45,899 nt of DNA from Dokdonella sp. (lineage in GTDB: Bacteria > Pseudomonadota > Gammaproteobacteria > Xanthomonadales > Rhodanobacteraceae), in NCBI GenBank assembly GCA_019634795.1, contig JAHCAR010000020.1, positions 1-45,899 on the forward strand, read 5' to 3'. A program made the translations under genes and the position numbers. A model generated the notes under the pieces. It was not told the DNA's origin, did no database searches, and saw nothing but the letters and a program-made list of their open reading frames with translations. The stretch's first letter is position 1. Each line of letters starts with the position of its first letter. Positions 34,029 through 42,713 of the stretch are shown here, piece after piece.

Positions 34029-36500
34029 ATGGCTTTCGCATCGCCCCGGCCGCCGGCCGATGATTGCCGTTCCCTGCTGGCACGCCTGCTCGTGCACGCC
34101 CTCGCCGTGACTGCGTTGCTGATCGGAACGAACGCCTGCGTCTCGCCCAAGGCGGTGACCCTCGAATTCACCCGTCCGCTGGACCTGAATCCACGCATCC
34201 GGCTCGATCGCAATGCGCTCGACAACGACCAGGCCAATGGGCCCGAGTTCAGCGGCCCTTACCGCGATGGATTCGACAGCGCCAGCCCGCAATGCATGCG
34301 CGGACGAGATCCGGGTGCCGACAATGGCGGCTGCGAGGTGATCTCGCCGATCACCCCGTCCATGCAGGCACCGCAACTGGAAAATCTGCTGCAATCGAAT
34401 TGCCTGTGGCTCGGCGACGCGGCGACCTCCAGTTCGACGACCGATGTCGTTCGCGTCAACTGGGAAATGGTCGCCCATGTGCGCCGCGAACCGATGCACC
34501 TGACATGCAACTCGCCGACCGATATCGGCCTTTGCCGCCTGCGTGAACCGGGCACGGCGCGCGAGATCGAGTTCCAGGATCTGGACAAGGACTTCATGCC
34601 GTGCAGCGCTCCCGAGCCGCCGGTCAATTCGACCATGGACGTGGCGTTCGGTACGCTTTCCAGCCTTCCGATCACGATCAAGGGCGGTCCACTCGTCGTC
34701 GACACGGACCTGCACATCGCAAGCATGCCGCTCGTTGCCGAATACGTGGAGGCGGCCACGCCCGATGCCTATCGCCGTTGCCCGGGTTCGGTGAACTCAC
34801 CGCAAGCCTTCAGCGGTGGCTCGACGCGCGCGGCTTCGCTCAGCAGTGGCCTTGGTTGCGGCGCCGGTGTCTCGGGAGGCAATCCTACGGTCGACGCCTG
34901 CGCGCGCGACTGCCTGGCGTTTGCGCCGCCCGCTGACGTGGCCCTGCGCCTGCGCGACACGACGAGCGGAGCGACCCAGTGGTTGCGACCGAATCTGATG
35001 ACGATTCGCGGCACCCAGAACATCGCGCGCTCGATGACCGCGGTGCCCGGTGATGCGAACCTGCGCCGGTGGAAGGTCCAGGTTTCGCCGGACCCTCCGG
35101 ACCAGGTGCACTACACCCAGGTGCGCTGGCACGAAAACTTCAGCAATACCCTGCAGGTCGAGCAGGTCCGCGTATTCGTGCCGGGACCCAACCCCGCGAT
35201 ATCCACCGACGATACCGCGCCGACGCTCGACCCGGCCAATCAAAGCCTGGTCATCAGCGGAACCTATTTCGGCACCTCCGATGACGCCGATCCGTTCACG
35301 ATCATCTGCACCGGCACGAGCACGGCAAGCAGCCATGGCTGGATCTATGCGCTGACTCGGGCCAACTGCGAGGGCAATCAGCTCGATGATTTCCTGCTCG
35401 GCGCAACGCCTGCGTACACGCACCAGATGCTGACCACGGCTTACTTTCCGTTGACCGAACCGCTGCACTGGGATGTGCGCCTGGCCGGCAACTCGCCGGC
35501 GCCGGTCATGATCGAGTTCCAGATTCGCGCACTGAAACAAGGCTCGGCGCTGCTGGCCACTCCGGCCGTATCGAACTTCGGCGAGATGGTCATCGGCCGC
35601 AACGGCGACCGGTTCGTCGCGTTCGAGAACGTCGGCGACACGCCCCTGCAGATCACCCATGCTGCGCTAGGCGGTCAGAGCCCAGCCGATTTCAGCTACC
35701 GCCTCATTGCGTCGCGCGTGCCCCTGCCCTTGCCGATCAGCATTGCCTCGACGCCGCACCGGCGCGTGATCGACCAGATCGAGGGCTATGGTTCGATTCC
35801 CCTCGATATCGCCGCGACGGCGACGGTCGGCGAGGCTTTCTCGCGCCTCGTCCGCCCGGATCGCGACGGCCAGAAACCCAAGGTGTTCGGCAACGACCTG
35901 ATCTATGACGGCGGAACCGCCTTCTATCGTGAATCTCCGCGCCCGGTGCCGTTCACCTTTCCGAACGGAACCGCTCCCTTGATGGCACTCGATGCCTATG
36001 TCGAAGCGCGGTTGCCGATGATCCTCGAGCCGGGTCGGAGCCTGCAGGTCATGGTCAAGGCAAAGCCGGTCAGCTACGGCGTGCGAAGCGCCCAGCTCAA
36101 GGTCGATGCGTATTCGCCGATCGACGGGCAGACGCGCAATGCGTCAGTGGTGCTGCAAGTGGATGCGAAAACCGGTGGACTGCCATTCCTGCATCCGGGC
36201 TACGCGCCGATCACGACCGGGCAAGCCGGCGGCGATCGCCTGCTGCTGCTCGAGAACTCGGGTGATCGCGATGTGCTGCGCGGCGATGTCCGCGTCGTCG
36301 ACGGCCGGCATTTTTCGGTGCTGCAGGGCAAACCGCAACAGATCCTGGCACCCGGCGAATCGGAGCTGATCCGGGTGCACTTTTCGCCGACCTGCCCCGC
36401 CAACAGCGGCTCGAATCCGGTCGCCGATCAGCTCGTCGTCGAGACCGACTGGGGAACCTTGCAGTCCGACCTGTCGGGTTATGTCGACTGCTCGCGATGA
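34029..36500 (+). CDS. Exported protein with ASH/choice-of-anchor-type domains
   Basis: An 823-residue exported protein. I chose ATG 34029, with AGGAGG five bases upstream. The N-terminus has a hydrophobic stretch (LLVHALAVTALLIGTNAC) whose TNAC is a poor but possible lipobox; otherwise it is an uncleaved or ordinary signal peptide. The middle (residues 60-470) has many Cys pairs (SPQCMRGRDPGADNGGCE). From about residue 510 an ASH/HYDIN-like immunoglobulin module appears (FGEMVIGRNGDRFVAFENVG), and a second at about 720-820 (DRLLLLENSGDRDVLRGDV). Such modules mediate protein binding. It is divergent from lgt; about 280 bases between them carry both promoters, with nothing else recognised. Function is unknown. 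Confidence 0.72.
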   Translation: MAFASPRPPADDCRSLLARLLVHALAVTALLIGTNACVSPKAVTLEFTRPLDLNPRIRLDRNALDNDQANGPEFSGPYRDGFDSASPQCMRGRDPGADNGGCEVISPITPSMQAPQLENLLQSNCLWLGDAATSSSTTDVVRVNWEMVAHVRREPMHLTCNSPTDIGLCRLREPGTAREIEFQDLDKDFMPCSAPEPPVNSTMDVAFGTLSSLPITIKGGPLVVDTDLHIASMPLVAEYVEAATPDAYRRCPGSVNSPQAFSGGSTRAASLSSGLGCGAGVSGGNPTVDACARDCLAFAPPADVALRLRDTTSGATQWLRPNLMTIRGTQNIARSMTAVPGDANLRRWKVQVSPDPPDQVHYTQVRWHENFSNTLQVEQVRVFVPGPNPAISTDDTAPTLDPANQSLVISGTYFGTSDDADPFTIICTGTSTASSHGWIYALTRANCEGNQLDDFLLGATPAYTHQMLTTAYFPLTEPLHWDVRLAGNSPAPVMIEFQIRALKQGSALLATPAVSNFGEMVIGRNGDRFVAFENVGDTPLQITHAALGGQSPADFSYRLIASRVPLPLPISIASTPHRRVIDQIEGYGSIPLDIAATATVGEAFSRLVRPDRDGQKPKVFGNDLIYDGGTAFYRESPRPVPFTFPNGTAPLMALDAYVEARLPMILEPGRSLQVMVKAKPVSYGVRSAQLKVDAYSPIDGQTRNASVVLQVDAKTGGLPFLHPGYAPITTGQAGGDRLLLLENSGDRDVLRGDVRVVDGRHFSVLQGKPQQILAPGESELIRVHFSPTCPANSGSNPVADQLVVETDWGTLQSDLSGYVDCSR

Positions 36501-36552
36501 ACAGCGCCGGCATCGGATCGAACGCTCTTCTGCGCCTTGCTGACGGCCGCCT

Positions 36553-37656
36553 TCAGAGCTTGATCACAATGCCGCTGCGGCCCTTGGCCGGGTAGCGCGT
36601 GCTGAAGGTGGCGCCGGGTTTCAGCGACTCGGCTTTCCAGGCGATGTTGAAGTCGGAGCGGTAGTTGAACCAGAGGGTGGGCTTGCGCCGCGAACCCTGG
36701 ATCACCGCTTCGATCGCCTCCTTGTTCGGGTGGCCGAACTTGTCGCCATTGCTGCTGACCAGGTAGTGCTTCGCGTTAACCAGTTCGAGAAGTTCGGGCG
36801 TGATGTTGTTCTTGCTGCCGTGGTGGGCCATCTTGAAGGCGTCGACCTTGAGCGGCTTTTCCTTGCTGTAGCCGAGCTTGCGCAGCGATTCGCAGACGAC
36901 CTTGGCGTGCGCGTCGGCGAGGAACAGGCAGGACTTGCCGGCGAACTCGGCGAGGAAGGCGATGCTGCTGCCGTTGGCAGCGCCGGAATCCTGGCCCTTG
37001 AGCAGGCTGCGCAGGCTGGCCGAAAGATCGTCCGGGCCGAGGGTCAGTTCGGCGTCGGGATGGTACTTGTTCTCCTCGACCAGCTGCGCCCAGGCGGCAT
37101 CGAGATCGCCGGGATCGATCTGCCACTTGTCGACGTTCTTTTCCCAGTCCTTGCGCAGGGCGGCCAGCGATTTCGCATTCGGCGAAACGAGGGTCAGGCG
37201 CATGCCGTCGGCCAGTTCGACGACGTCGCCCGGCAGTTTGCCCGTGCACACCGCCTTGCCGCCGAAGCGCGTGTTCCAGCGCTCGAAGGCGCGACGGTGG
37301 ATCAGGGCGCTGAGGAATTCGCCCTCGCGCCCGCCGAGGTCCCTCGCTTCGTCGATGTGCCTCCAGCCGTTGAACCAGATTTCCTCGGGCGCGATCAGCC
37401 AGCGCTGGAACGGCTCGGCCATCAGCCGCACCATGCCTTCGATGTGATCGGCGTCGACGTGGCTGATGACGGCCAGTTCGACGCCGAGATCGCCGGCCGG
37501 CAATTGTTCGAGGCGTGCCGAGACTTCGGGCCAGGCGTTGATCGGGCCGCCGTCGATGAGGATGCGGCGGGTCAGTGCTTCGGTGCCGTATTCGATCCAG
37601 AGCGCGTCGCCGTACTTGGCCGGCAGCATTTCGATGCGGAAGAAGGGCTTGGACAT
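36553..37656 (-). CDS. MBL-fold hydrolase, ComEC-like
   Basis: A 367-residue cytoplasmic metallo-beta-lactamase-fold hydrolase. The metal-binding motif is SHVDADHIEG (His66, Asp68, Asp70, His71), the ComEC-type variant of HxHxDH. An AHHGSKNN block near residue 292 and LFLADAH complete the set of metal ligands. This subclass often acts as nuclease or phosphodiesterase and recurs next to proteases in conflict systems. It is the last gene of the seven-gene minus-strand operon, 25 bases after the CHAT gene. I chose ATG 37656 because GAGG lies eight bases upstream; a longer frame overlaps the CHAT gene. Substrate is unknown; nucleic acid or a cyclic nucleotide are options from the family. Confidence 0.88.
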   Translation of the reverse strand: MSKPFFRIEMLPAKYGDALWIEYGTEALTRRILIDGGPINAWPEVSARLEQLPAGDLGVELAVISHVDADHIEGMVRLMAEPFQRWLIAPEEIWFNGWRHIDEARDLGGREGEFLSALIHRRAFERWNTRFGGKAVCTGKLPGDVVELADGMRLTLVSPNAKSLAALRKDWEKNVDKWQIDPGDLDAAWAQLVEENKYHPDAELTLGPDDLSASLRSLLKGQDSGAANGSSIAFLAEFAGKSCLFLADAHAKVVCESLRKLGYSKEKPLKVDAFKMAHHGSKNNITPELLELVNAKHYLVSSNGDKFGHPNKEAIEAVIQGSRRKPTLWFNYRSDFNIAWKAESLKPGATFSTRYPAKGRSGIVIKL

Positions 37657-37681
37657 GGAGGCATCCTCGGGGAAGCTCGGG

Positions 37682-40549
37682 TCAATTGGAGAGCAGCCAG
37701 TCGGCATCGCCGAAGCCGATCAGGCACAGCGGCATCAGTTCGCCATCGAGCAGCGCATTGCGCTTGAGCTCACGCATGGCCTCGCCGAGGCGGCGGGTCT
37801 GCGTGCGGTCGGCGAAGGTCAGCCCCTGCATCAGGCGGGCCGCGACCTCGGCCGAATGTTCGGCGAGCACGGTGGCGACCGTGCCGACCACGGCGGCCGC
37901 GCCGCGCGTGCTGAAGACGGCGACCGGATTGGCATAGTCGTCGCCAGTGCCTGCCATGTCGCAACCGAGCAAGGCGACCAGCGGGTGCTCGCCGGCCTCG
38001 GCACTGGCACGGATGTGGGCGGCGGTGATGCCGATCGTCTTGATCGGCTTGCCGCCGATTTCGATCGTGGCTGCACGTCCCGCGCCATCGGAATGGGCGA
38101 GCGCGATCAGCAGGGACGGGCTGGCCTGGCCAACCTGGGCTTTCCAGTCGGCCCAGTCGGCGGCCTGGTGGCCATCGAGCTGGGCGGCCAGCAGGCGCTG
38201 GCGCAGCGGGCCGAGCTGATCGTCCTTGACGCGCGCGCTGGAGCCGAACACGGCCGCGCCGGCGATCTTCAGGGTGTCGCGGCCGGCGACCGGTTCGGAC
38301 TGCAGGCCGACCTCGCCTTCCAGGGCCAGATCGGCCTGCAGGGCGTGCCTCTCGATGACCTTGGACAGGCCCCAGAAACCCATCGGGCAGAACGACGTCT
38401 CGTCATGCACACAAGTGGCCGGGCAATGGCCGGCCTCGAGCGCATCGCGCCAGTGCGGGCACAGCACGGCATCGTCGGCCGGGGCGTCGTATTCATAGAC
38501 GAACTCGAACGGGATCACCACGGCATCGCTGCGCGTGCTGACGACCTGGATGAATTCACCGTCGAACAGTTGCCGGCGCGCCGCTCCGGCCGCGCCGGCG
38601 CGTTGCGGTTCGACGAGGTAGAGATGCAGGTAGTTGCCGAGTTCGGCGAGGTTTCGCAGCAGGGTCTTGCCCTTGTCGCTGTCGAGGCCGCCGGCGTAGT
38701 CGCGGGCAGTCCGGGCGACGCCGCTGAGCAGGGCATTGATGTCCTCGACGGTCTTCTCGACCACGCGCAGGTTGGACAGCCAGGCGCGCTGACCGCCCAT
38801 CGCATGGGCGACCGGCTGGTCGGTGGCGGCATGGTTGAGCACGTAAGCCAGGTCGTAACGCCGCCGATCCGGATCGGCGAGTCTGCGCTTGACTTGGAGC
38901 ACGCTCTCGAGAACCGGCGCCGTGCCATTCGCCGAGGCCGCTTCGCTGGCGCTGACGCTCGCGCGCAGGGCCGCCGTCTGGATCACGCGGCCGCGATGCA
39001 GGACGCTGATGCGGCCGTTGAACGGCTCCGCCGCGGTCGGCGTGAATTCGAAGGTGCAGGCCGTGCTGTTGCCGGTGCGGTGCAGGATGATGGCAGCGCC
39101 GAGCGGCTGCGGCAGGTGGGTCGGTTCGGACAGCCAGACGTCGAGGTCCCAGCTGTCGAGCTCCTGCGGCAGGGCATCTTCGGGAAACGGTTCGGGCAAG
39201 GCATTCGACTCACGGTCGGGCGGACCGATGTGCACGCGCACGCGCGCTGGCAGCCCGGCCACGAAGCCGTGGCTGGCCGGAATCTCGTTGGCGTCGCGCA
39301 CGATCGAGGCGCGCTGCTGCAGATAGCGGTTGGCCGACACCGCCGCCTCGGCGCGCTCGAGCGCCTCGAGCGCCTCGACGAGGCGGGAGGCACCGGCCGA
39401 CTCCTGTTCGTAGGTCGCAACCGGGCGCTCGTAGTCGGGCACGGCCGCCTCGGCGTCGGCTGCCGGGAAGGCCTCTTCGGCACCGGCGTCGCCGCCCAGC
39501 GATTCAAGCCCATCGGACTGTTGAACGGTATCCGAGCCGAGCGACTCGAGGCCCGATGGCGCGCGCGCGGCGGGTGCCGGTACATCGGGAATGTGCGGCA
39601 GGATCGAGTCGAGTTCGGCGCGCAACGGACCCGGCAGGCGCGTGGCGCGCTGTACATTGCGCGAGCGCGCCTGCAGGCGCCGCGCAACGCGAAGGATGGT
39701 GAAGCGCGCAAGTTCGTCGCAGAGGCCGACGATGGCCGGTCGCGGCGAATCACGGAACGCCAGGCAGGCCGCGACATCGACGCGGCGTGCGTGCGAGAGC
39801 TGTTCGACGAAGCCGTTGATGCGACCCGGCAGGTCGATGCCCGGATCGTCCTCGAACAGCACGAAGCCACCGGCCTCGGTGGCCTCGACGAGAGCGATGA
39901 TGCGCGCGTGAACCTCTCGCGAGAGCGGCATCGCCGAGCGCGCGATGATGAAGTTGGCCGACACCTGGCCGCCGTCGAGCTTCGCCGCGTGTGCGTCGAA
40001 TTCCCCGGACAACAGCAGGACGTCGCAGGCAAAGCATTGGGCGTCGGATCCGACGACTCGGGCGAGTCCGCTGGCCGGCCAGAGTCCCGTCGCGTCCCTC
40101 AGGGCGCCGCGGTCGACGTCTTCGAGGGCGGCCATGCGCAAGGGCCAGCCGAGCATGCGTTTGCTCAGCAACGGCAGGCGCAAGGAAGCCACCGGGGCAA
40201 CCCGATACAAGGCGGTCAGCCATGCCGGATCGTCCTCGATGGATGGCCAATCAGCGATTCGCAGCGGAGCCTTGTCGAGGCGCGAACCGATCCGCGCCTG
40301 CCAGCGGTCGAGCCACTGCTGCGCCGTTGCGCCCTGCAGGCGCTGGGCGAAGGGTTCGGCAAACGGCGGCAGGGTCCAGCCCAGTTCGCCGGTCTGCACG
40401 GCATGCGCCGCGACGCGGTCCAGCCATTCATCGAGTGCGCCTCGCATCGGGCGCAGTGCAGCGACTGCGCCGAGGGCGCGCCACAGCCGCGCGAAGGCCA
40501 TCTCGTCGAGCCCTGCCGCCCAGCTCCGCCACGCGTTGAAATCGCTCAC
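37682..40549 (-). CDS. CHAT-domain (caspase-like) protease with Cys/His cluster
   Basis: A 955-residue cytoplasmic protein. The C-terminal third is a CHAT-type caspase fold: LLIALAHSDG with probable catalytic His819, and LVALLGCDMAGTGDD with probable Cys863, followed by STRGAAAVVGTVATV. Just before lies a Cys/His cluster (CPHW at 697, HCPATC at 708-713, FCPMGFWGL at 720-728) that could bind zinc. The middle has a helical linker with repeats of SGLESLG/DGLESLG (around residues 350-375) that might be a cleavage or flexible region. The N-terminal 330 residues are unrecognised. The start is GTG at 40549, inside a GTGA overlap with the upstream stop. Position between an SH3-like periplasmic protein and an MBL hydrolase suggests it is the cytoplasmic executioner. 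Confidence 0.82.
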   Translation of the reverse strand: MSDFNAWRSWAAGLDEMAFARLWRALGAVAALRPMRGALDEWLDRVAAHAVQTGELGWTLPPFAEPFAQRLQGATAQQWLDRWQARIGSRLDKAPLRIADWPSIEDDPAWLTALYRVAPVASLRLPLLSKRMLGWPLRMAALEDVDRGALRDATGLWPASGLARVVGSDAQCFACDVLLLSGEFDAHAAKLDGGQVSANFIIARSAMPLSREVHARIIALVEATEAGGFVLFEDDPGIDLPGRINGFVEQLSHARRVDVAACLAFRDSPRPAIVGLCDELARFTILRVARRLQARSRNVQRATRLPGPLRAELDSILPHIPDVPAPAARAPSGLESLGSDTVQQSDGLESLGGDAGAEEAFPAADAEAAVPDYERPVATYEQESAGASRLVEALEALERAEAAVSANRYLQQRASIVRDANEIPASHGFVAGLPARVRVHIGPPDRESNALPEPFPEDALPQELDSWDLDVWLSEPTHLPQPLGAAIILHRTGNSTACTFEFTPTAAEPFNGRISVLHRGRVIQTAALRASVSASEAASANGTAPVLESVLQVKRRLADPDRRRYDLAYVLNHAATDQPVAHAMGGQRAWLSNLRVVEKTVEDINALLSGVARTARDYAGGLDSDKGKTLLRNLAELGNYLHLYLVEPQRAGAAGAARRQLFDGEFIQVVSTRSDAVVIPFEFVYEYDAPADDAVLCPHWRDALEAGHCPATCVHDETSFCPMGFWGLSKVIERHALQADLALEGEVGLQSEPVAGRDTLKIAGAAVFGSSARVKDDQLGPLRQRLLAAQLDGHQAADWADWKAQVGQASPSLLIALAHSDGAGRAATIEIGGKPIKTIGITAAHIRASAEAGEHPLVALLGCDMAGTGDDYANPVAVFSTRGAAAVVGTVATVLAEHSAEVAARLMQGLTFADRTQTRRLGEAMRELKRNALLDGELMPLCLIGFGDADWLLSN

Positions 40550-41781
40550 GGGGTCGGCTCCGACTGGCGCGTGGCCTGGACCTCGGAGGACAGCCGCCGG
40601 GCCAGTCCGGCGCGCCGCTCGTCGCCAAGGACGCGGAACAATACTGTGAGGTTGTCGAGCACTTCGGTGTTGCGCGGGTCGTCCTGCGAGGCCTGGGCCA
40701 GGGCCGTGGTGACCTTGCGCACGAAGGCGTCATCGAGACGGATCGCATCATAGGGCTGCTCGCCCTGCTGCTTGAGCGCATCGGCCAGCGTGCTCAAGGC
40801 GAGGAAGTCGGCGTACGGCGCACCGAAGTCGCTGGCCCTGGCGCCGTCCCAGCGTGCGAGATAGACCTCGGCCGGCCGGAAGGTCCTGACGCGCAGGTCG
40901 GCGAGCACCGCAAGCTGGCGCGCGATGATCAGCGTATCGCGCGAGAGATCCTTCGATGGTGACGGCGCCGCGCCGCCGTCGGCGAACTTGAGCAGGGCGC
41001 CGACGAACGAGGCGGTGCCGAGCAATCGTGCGCATTCGCGCGTGCAGTCGCTGGCGCCCTGGACCCAACCGCTGCGGCCGTCGACGACGAACTTCGACCA
41101 GTCGCCGCGTGTTTCGGTGACCGACATCGCCGAGTACTTCGGGATGCGCGTGGCGACCGCGGCACTGCGCGAGGGCGCAGTACGAACGATGTTGCCGGCG
41201 CTGGCCATCGCCGCGAGGGTCGTGGCGAACTCCTTGGGCATGCGCACCTGCTGGATCTGCATGCGGGTCGGCGAGATGCGCGCATGCAGGGTTTCCCCGC
41301 CCATGGCCTGCGGCAGTTTGAGTTCCCAGGCATAGGACCGGTCGACGATCGGATCGGGCAACTGGGCCTGTACGTCGACGACGATCGAGGCGTCGTCGCG
41401 TCGCACCACGCCCCAGATCGCCAGGCTGGCCTGCTGCGCGCGGACGACCAGGTCGACCTTGTCGAAATAACTCTGCGGATGCTTCCGCGTCGGCGCCAGC
41501 GAACCGTAATAGTTGAGCACGCCGAGCGATTTCAGGCCGCTGCGCAGAAGCACTTCGCGCGCGATCAGGGTCGACACCGCGCTGCCGAGGCCGGTGCCGT
41601 CGGGATCCTCGAACTCGAACACGGCGATGCGGTATTTCGCATCGGGCAGATGCAACGGGGGTGCGCGGCCGGAGAGCACGCTGTCGATGTCCTCGTTGAC
41701 ATCGACGCCGATGATGGCCTGCGCGAACGGCGCAAGCATGGCCAGGAACAGTCCGGCGAGGACGATCGGGATGCGCTTCAT
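40546..41781 (-). CDS. Periplasmic protein with CsgG/TolB-N-like and SH3-like domains
   Basis: A 411-residue exported protein with signal peptide MKRIPIVLAGLFLAMLAPFA ending in QA. Residues 45-190 resemble the alpha/beta fold of CsgG or TolB N-terminal domains (YRIAVFEFEDPDGTG, LIAREVLLRSGL, LAIWGVVRRDDASIVVDV). A bacterial SH3-type segment follows near residues 205-255 (APSRSAAVATRIPKYSAMSV, GWVQGAS). The C-terminal 120 residues look like helical TPR-type repeats (NTEVLDNLTVLFRVLGDERR). SH3-like modules often bind peptidoglycan or peptides. The start ATG 41781 overlaps the lipoprotein stop (TGATG). It could transmit an envelope signal to the protease partners, which is inference. Confidence 0.72.
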   Translation of the reverse strand: MKRIPIVLAGLFLAMLAPFAQAIIGVDVNEDIDSVLSGRAPPLHLPDAKYRIAVFEFEDPDGTGLGSAVSTLIAREVLLRSGLKSLGVLNYYGSLAPTRKHPQSYFDKVDLVVRAQQASLAIWGVVRRDDASIVVDVQAQLPDPIVDRSYAWELKLPQAMGGETLHARISPTRMQIQQVRMPKEFATTLAAMASAGNIVRTAPSRSAAVATRIPKYSAMSVTETRGDWSKFVVDGRSGWVQGASDCTRECARLLGTASFVGALLKFADGGAAPSPSKDLSRDTLIIARQLAVLADLRVRTFRPAEVYLARWDGARASDFGAPYADFLALSTLADALKQQGEQPYDAIRLDDAFVRKVTTALAQASQDDPRNTEVLDNLTVLFRVLGDERRAGLARRLSSEVQATRQSEPTP

Positions 41782-42713
41782 CACAGCAACCCCCGGTTCG
41801 GCAGGGCTGCCCTGCAGTCTTCGCGCAAGCCGGCGAGGGTATCGGGCAGGTTGCCGAGCAGGCGCTCGGACGCGGCGATCAGGTCGATGCACTCCTGCGG
41901 CTTGTCGGCCAGCTTGTAGCCGATCGCGAGTGCCGTCAGCACCGCGGCATTGGCCTCGGGCGCGAGTCGGGCCAGTTGCGGATCGTCGAGATCGACGTCG
42001 GGACTGGTTGCGGTCATCGGCGCGCGCAGCACGCCGTAGCCGTCGGCCACCGCGATCTGCACCTTGACCTTGACCGGATCGGGGCTGGTGACATAGCCGC
42101 CGACATAGGCATCCGCCTCGAACAGCTTCGCGTAACCGCCATAGCGTTCCGGCACCTTGGGCTCGGCTGCGCTGCACGGAAAGATGCGCGGCTGCGCGTC
42201 GGCGGCAAAGTTCGACTTCTGTATCTGGGTCAGCAGGTTGTAGCGCAGGGTATCGGCGATGCGATCGGACAGGGCCGGATCGGGCCGTCCGCTGGCCGGG
42301 CGGAAGTGGCCGACGATCACGGCCGGACGCTGCTTCTGAATGCACGCGGACACGCCGGCGGGAAGCAGGCGCAGGTCGTAGCTGTATTGCGTGGTTTTGC
42401 CCTTGACCACTTCGACCTTGTCGACCGCGACATCGTAGCCGTCGAGCGAGGCGCTGAGGTCGACCGACAGAGGGGCACTGTCCGGGGCGGATTCAAATTT
42501 CAGATCGAACTTGCCATCGGGAGCGGTCAACGCGCTCGCTTCGCCCTGCGCACCGAGTGCGAGGGAGACCCGGGCACCGGCCAACGGCTCATCGGTGGCG
42601 GCATCGCGGACACTGCCGATCACGGCAGTGGTGATCGGAGCCGGCGTCGGATGGCAGCCGGCGACCAGGGCCAGGGCGATGCCGATTGCACTAGTTCGGA
42701 GCCAGTACGACAT
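41781..42713 (-). CDS. Lipoprotein with carboxypeptidase-regulatory-like domain
   Basis: A 310-residue lipoprotein. The signal sequence ends in a textbook lipobox, ALALVAGC (Cys at about 20). Residues 30-115 form a carboxypeptidase-regulatory-like beta sandwich (VIGSVRDAATDEPLAGARV, APDGKFDLKF). The rest (ACIQKQRPAVIVGHFRP, RIADTLRYNLLTQIQKS, EADAYVGGYVTSPDPVKVKV) resembles the CsgG/TolB-N-like fold also seen in the next gene. I chose ATG 42713 with GGAGG six bases upstream; it lies inside the end of the protease gene, a 23-base overlap. It is probably an outer-membrane or periplasm-facing partner of the downstream SH3-like protein. Confidence 0.77.
   Translation of the reverse strand: MSYWLRTSAIGIALALVAGCHPTPAPITTAVIGSVRDAATDEPLAGARVSLALGAQGEASALTAPDGKFDLKFESAPDSAPLSVDLSASLDGYDVAVDKVEVVKGKTTQYSYDLRLLPAGVSACIQKQRPAVIVGHFRPASGRPDPALSDRIADTLRYNLLTQIQKSNFAADAQPRIFPCSAAEPKVPERYGGYAKLFEADAYVGGYVTSPDPVKVKVQIAVADGYGVLRAPMTATSPDVDLDDPQLARLAPEANAAVLTALAIGYKLADKPQECIDLIAASERLLGNLPDTLAGLREDCRAALPNRGLL

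Noticed and set aside
37466-40753. 1095-codon open frame on the plus strand opposite the CHAT gene
   Set aside because: Composition is that of an antisense shadow; the CHAT catalytic blocks and operon overlaps support the minus strand.
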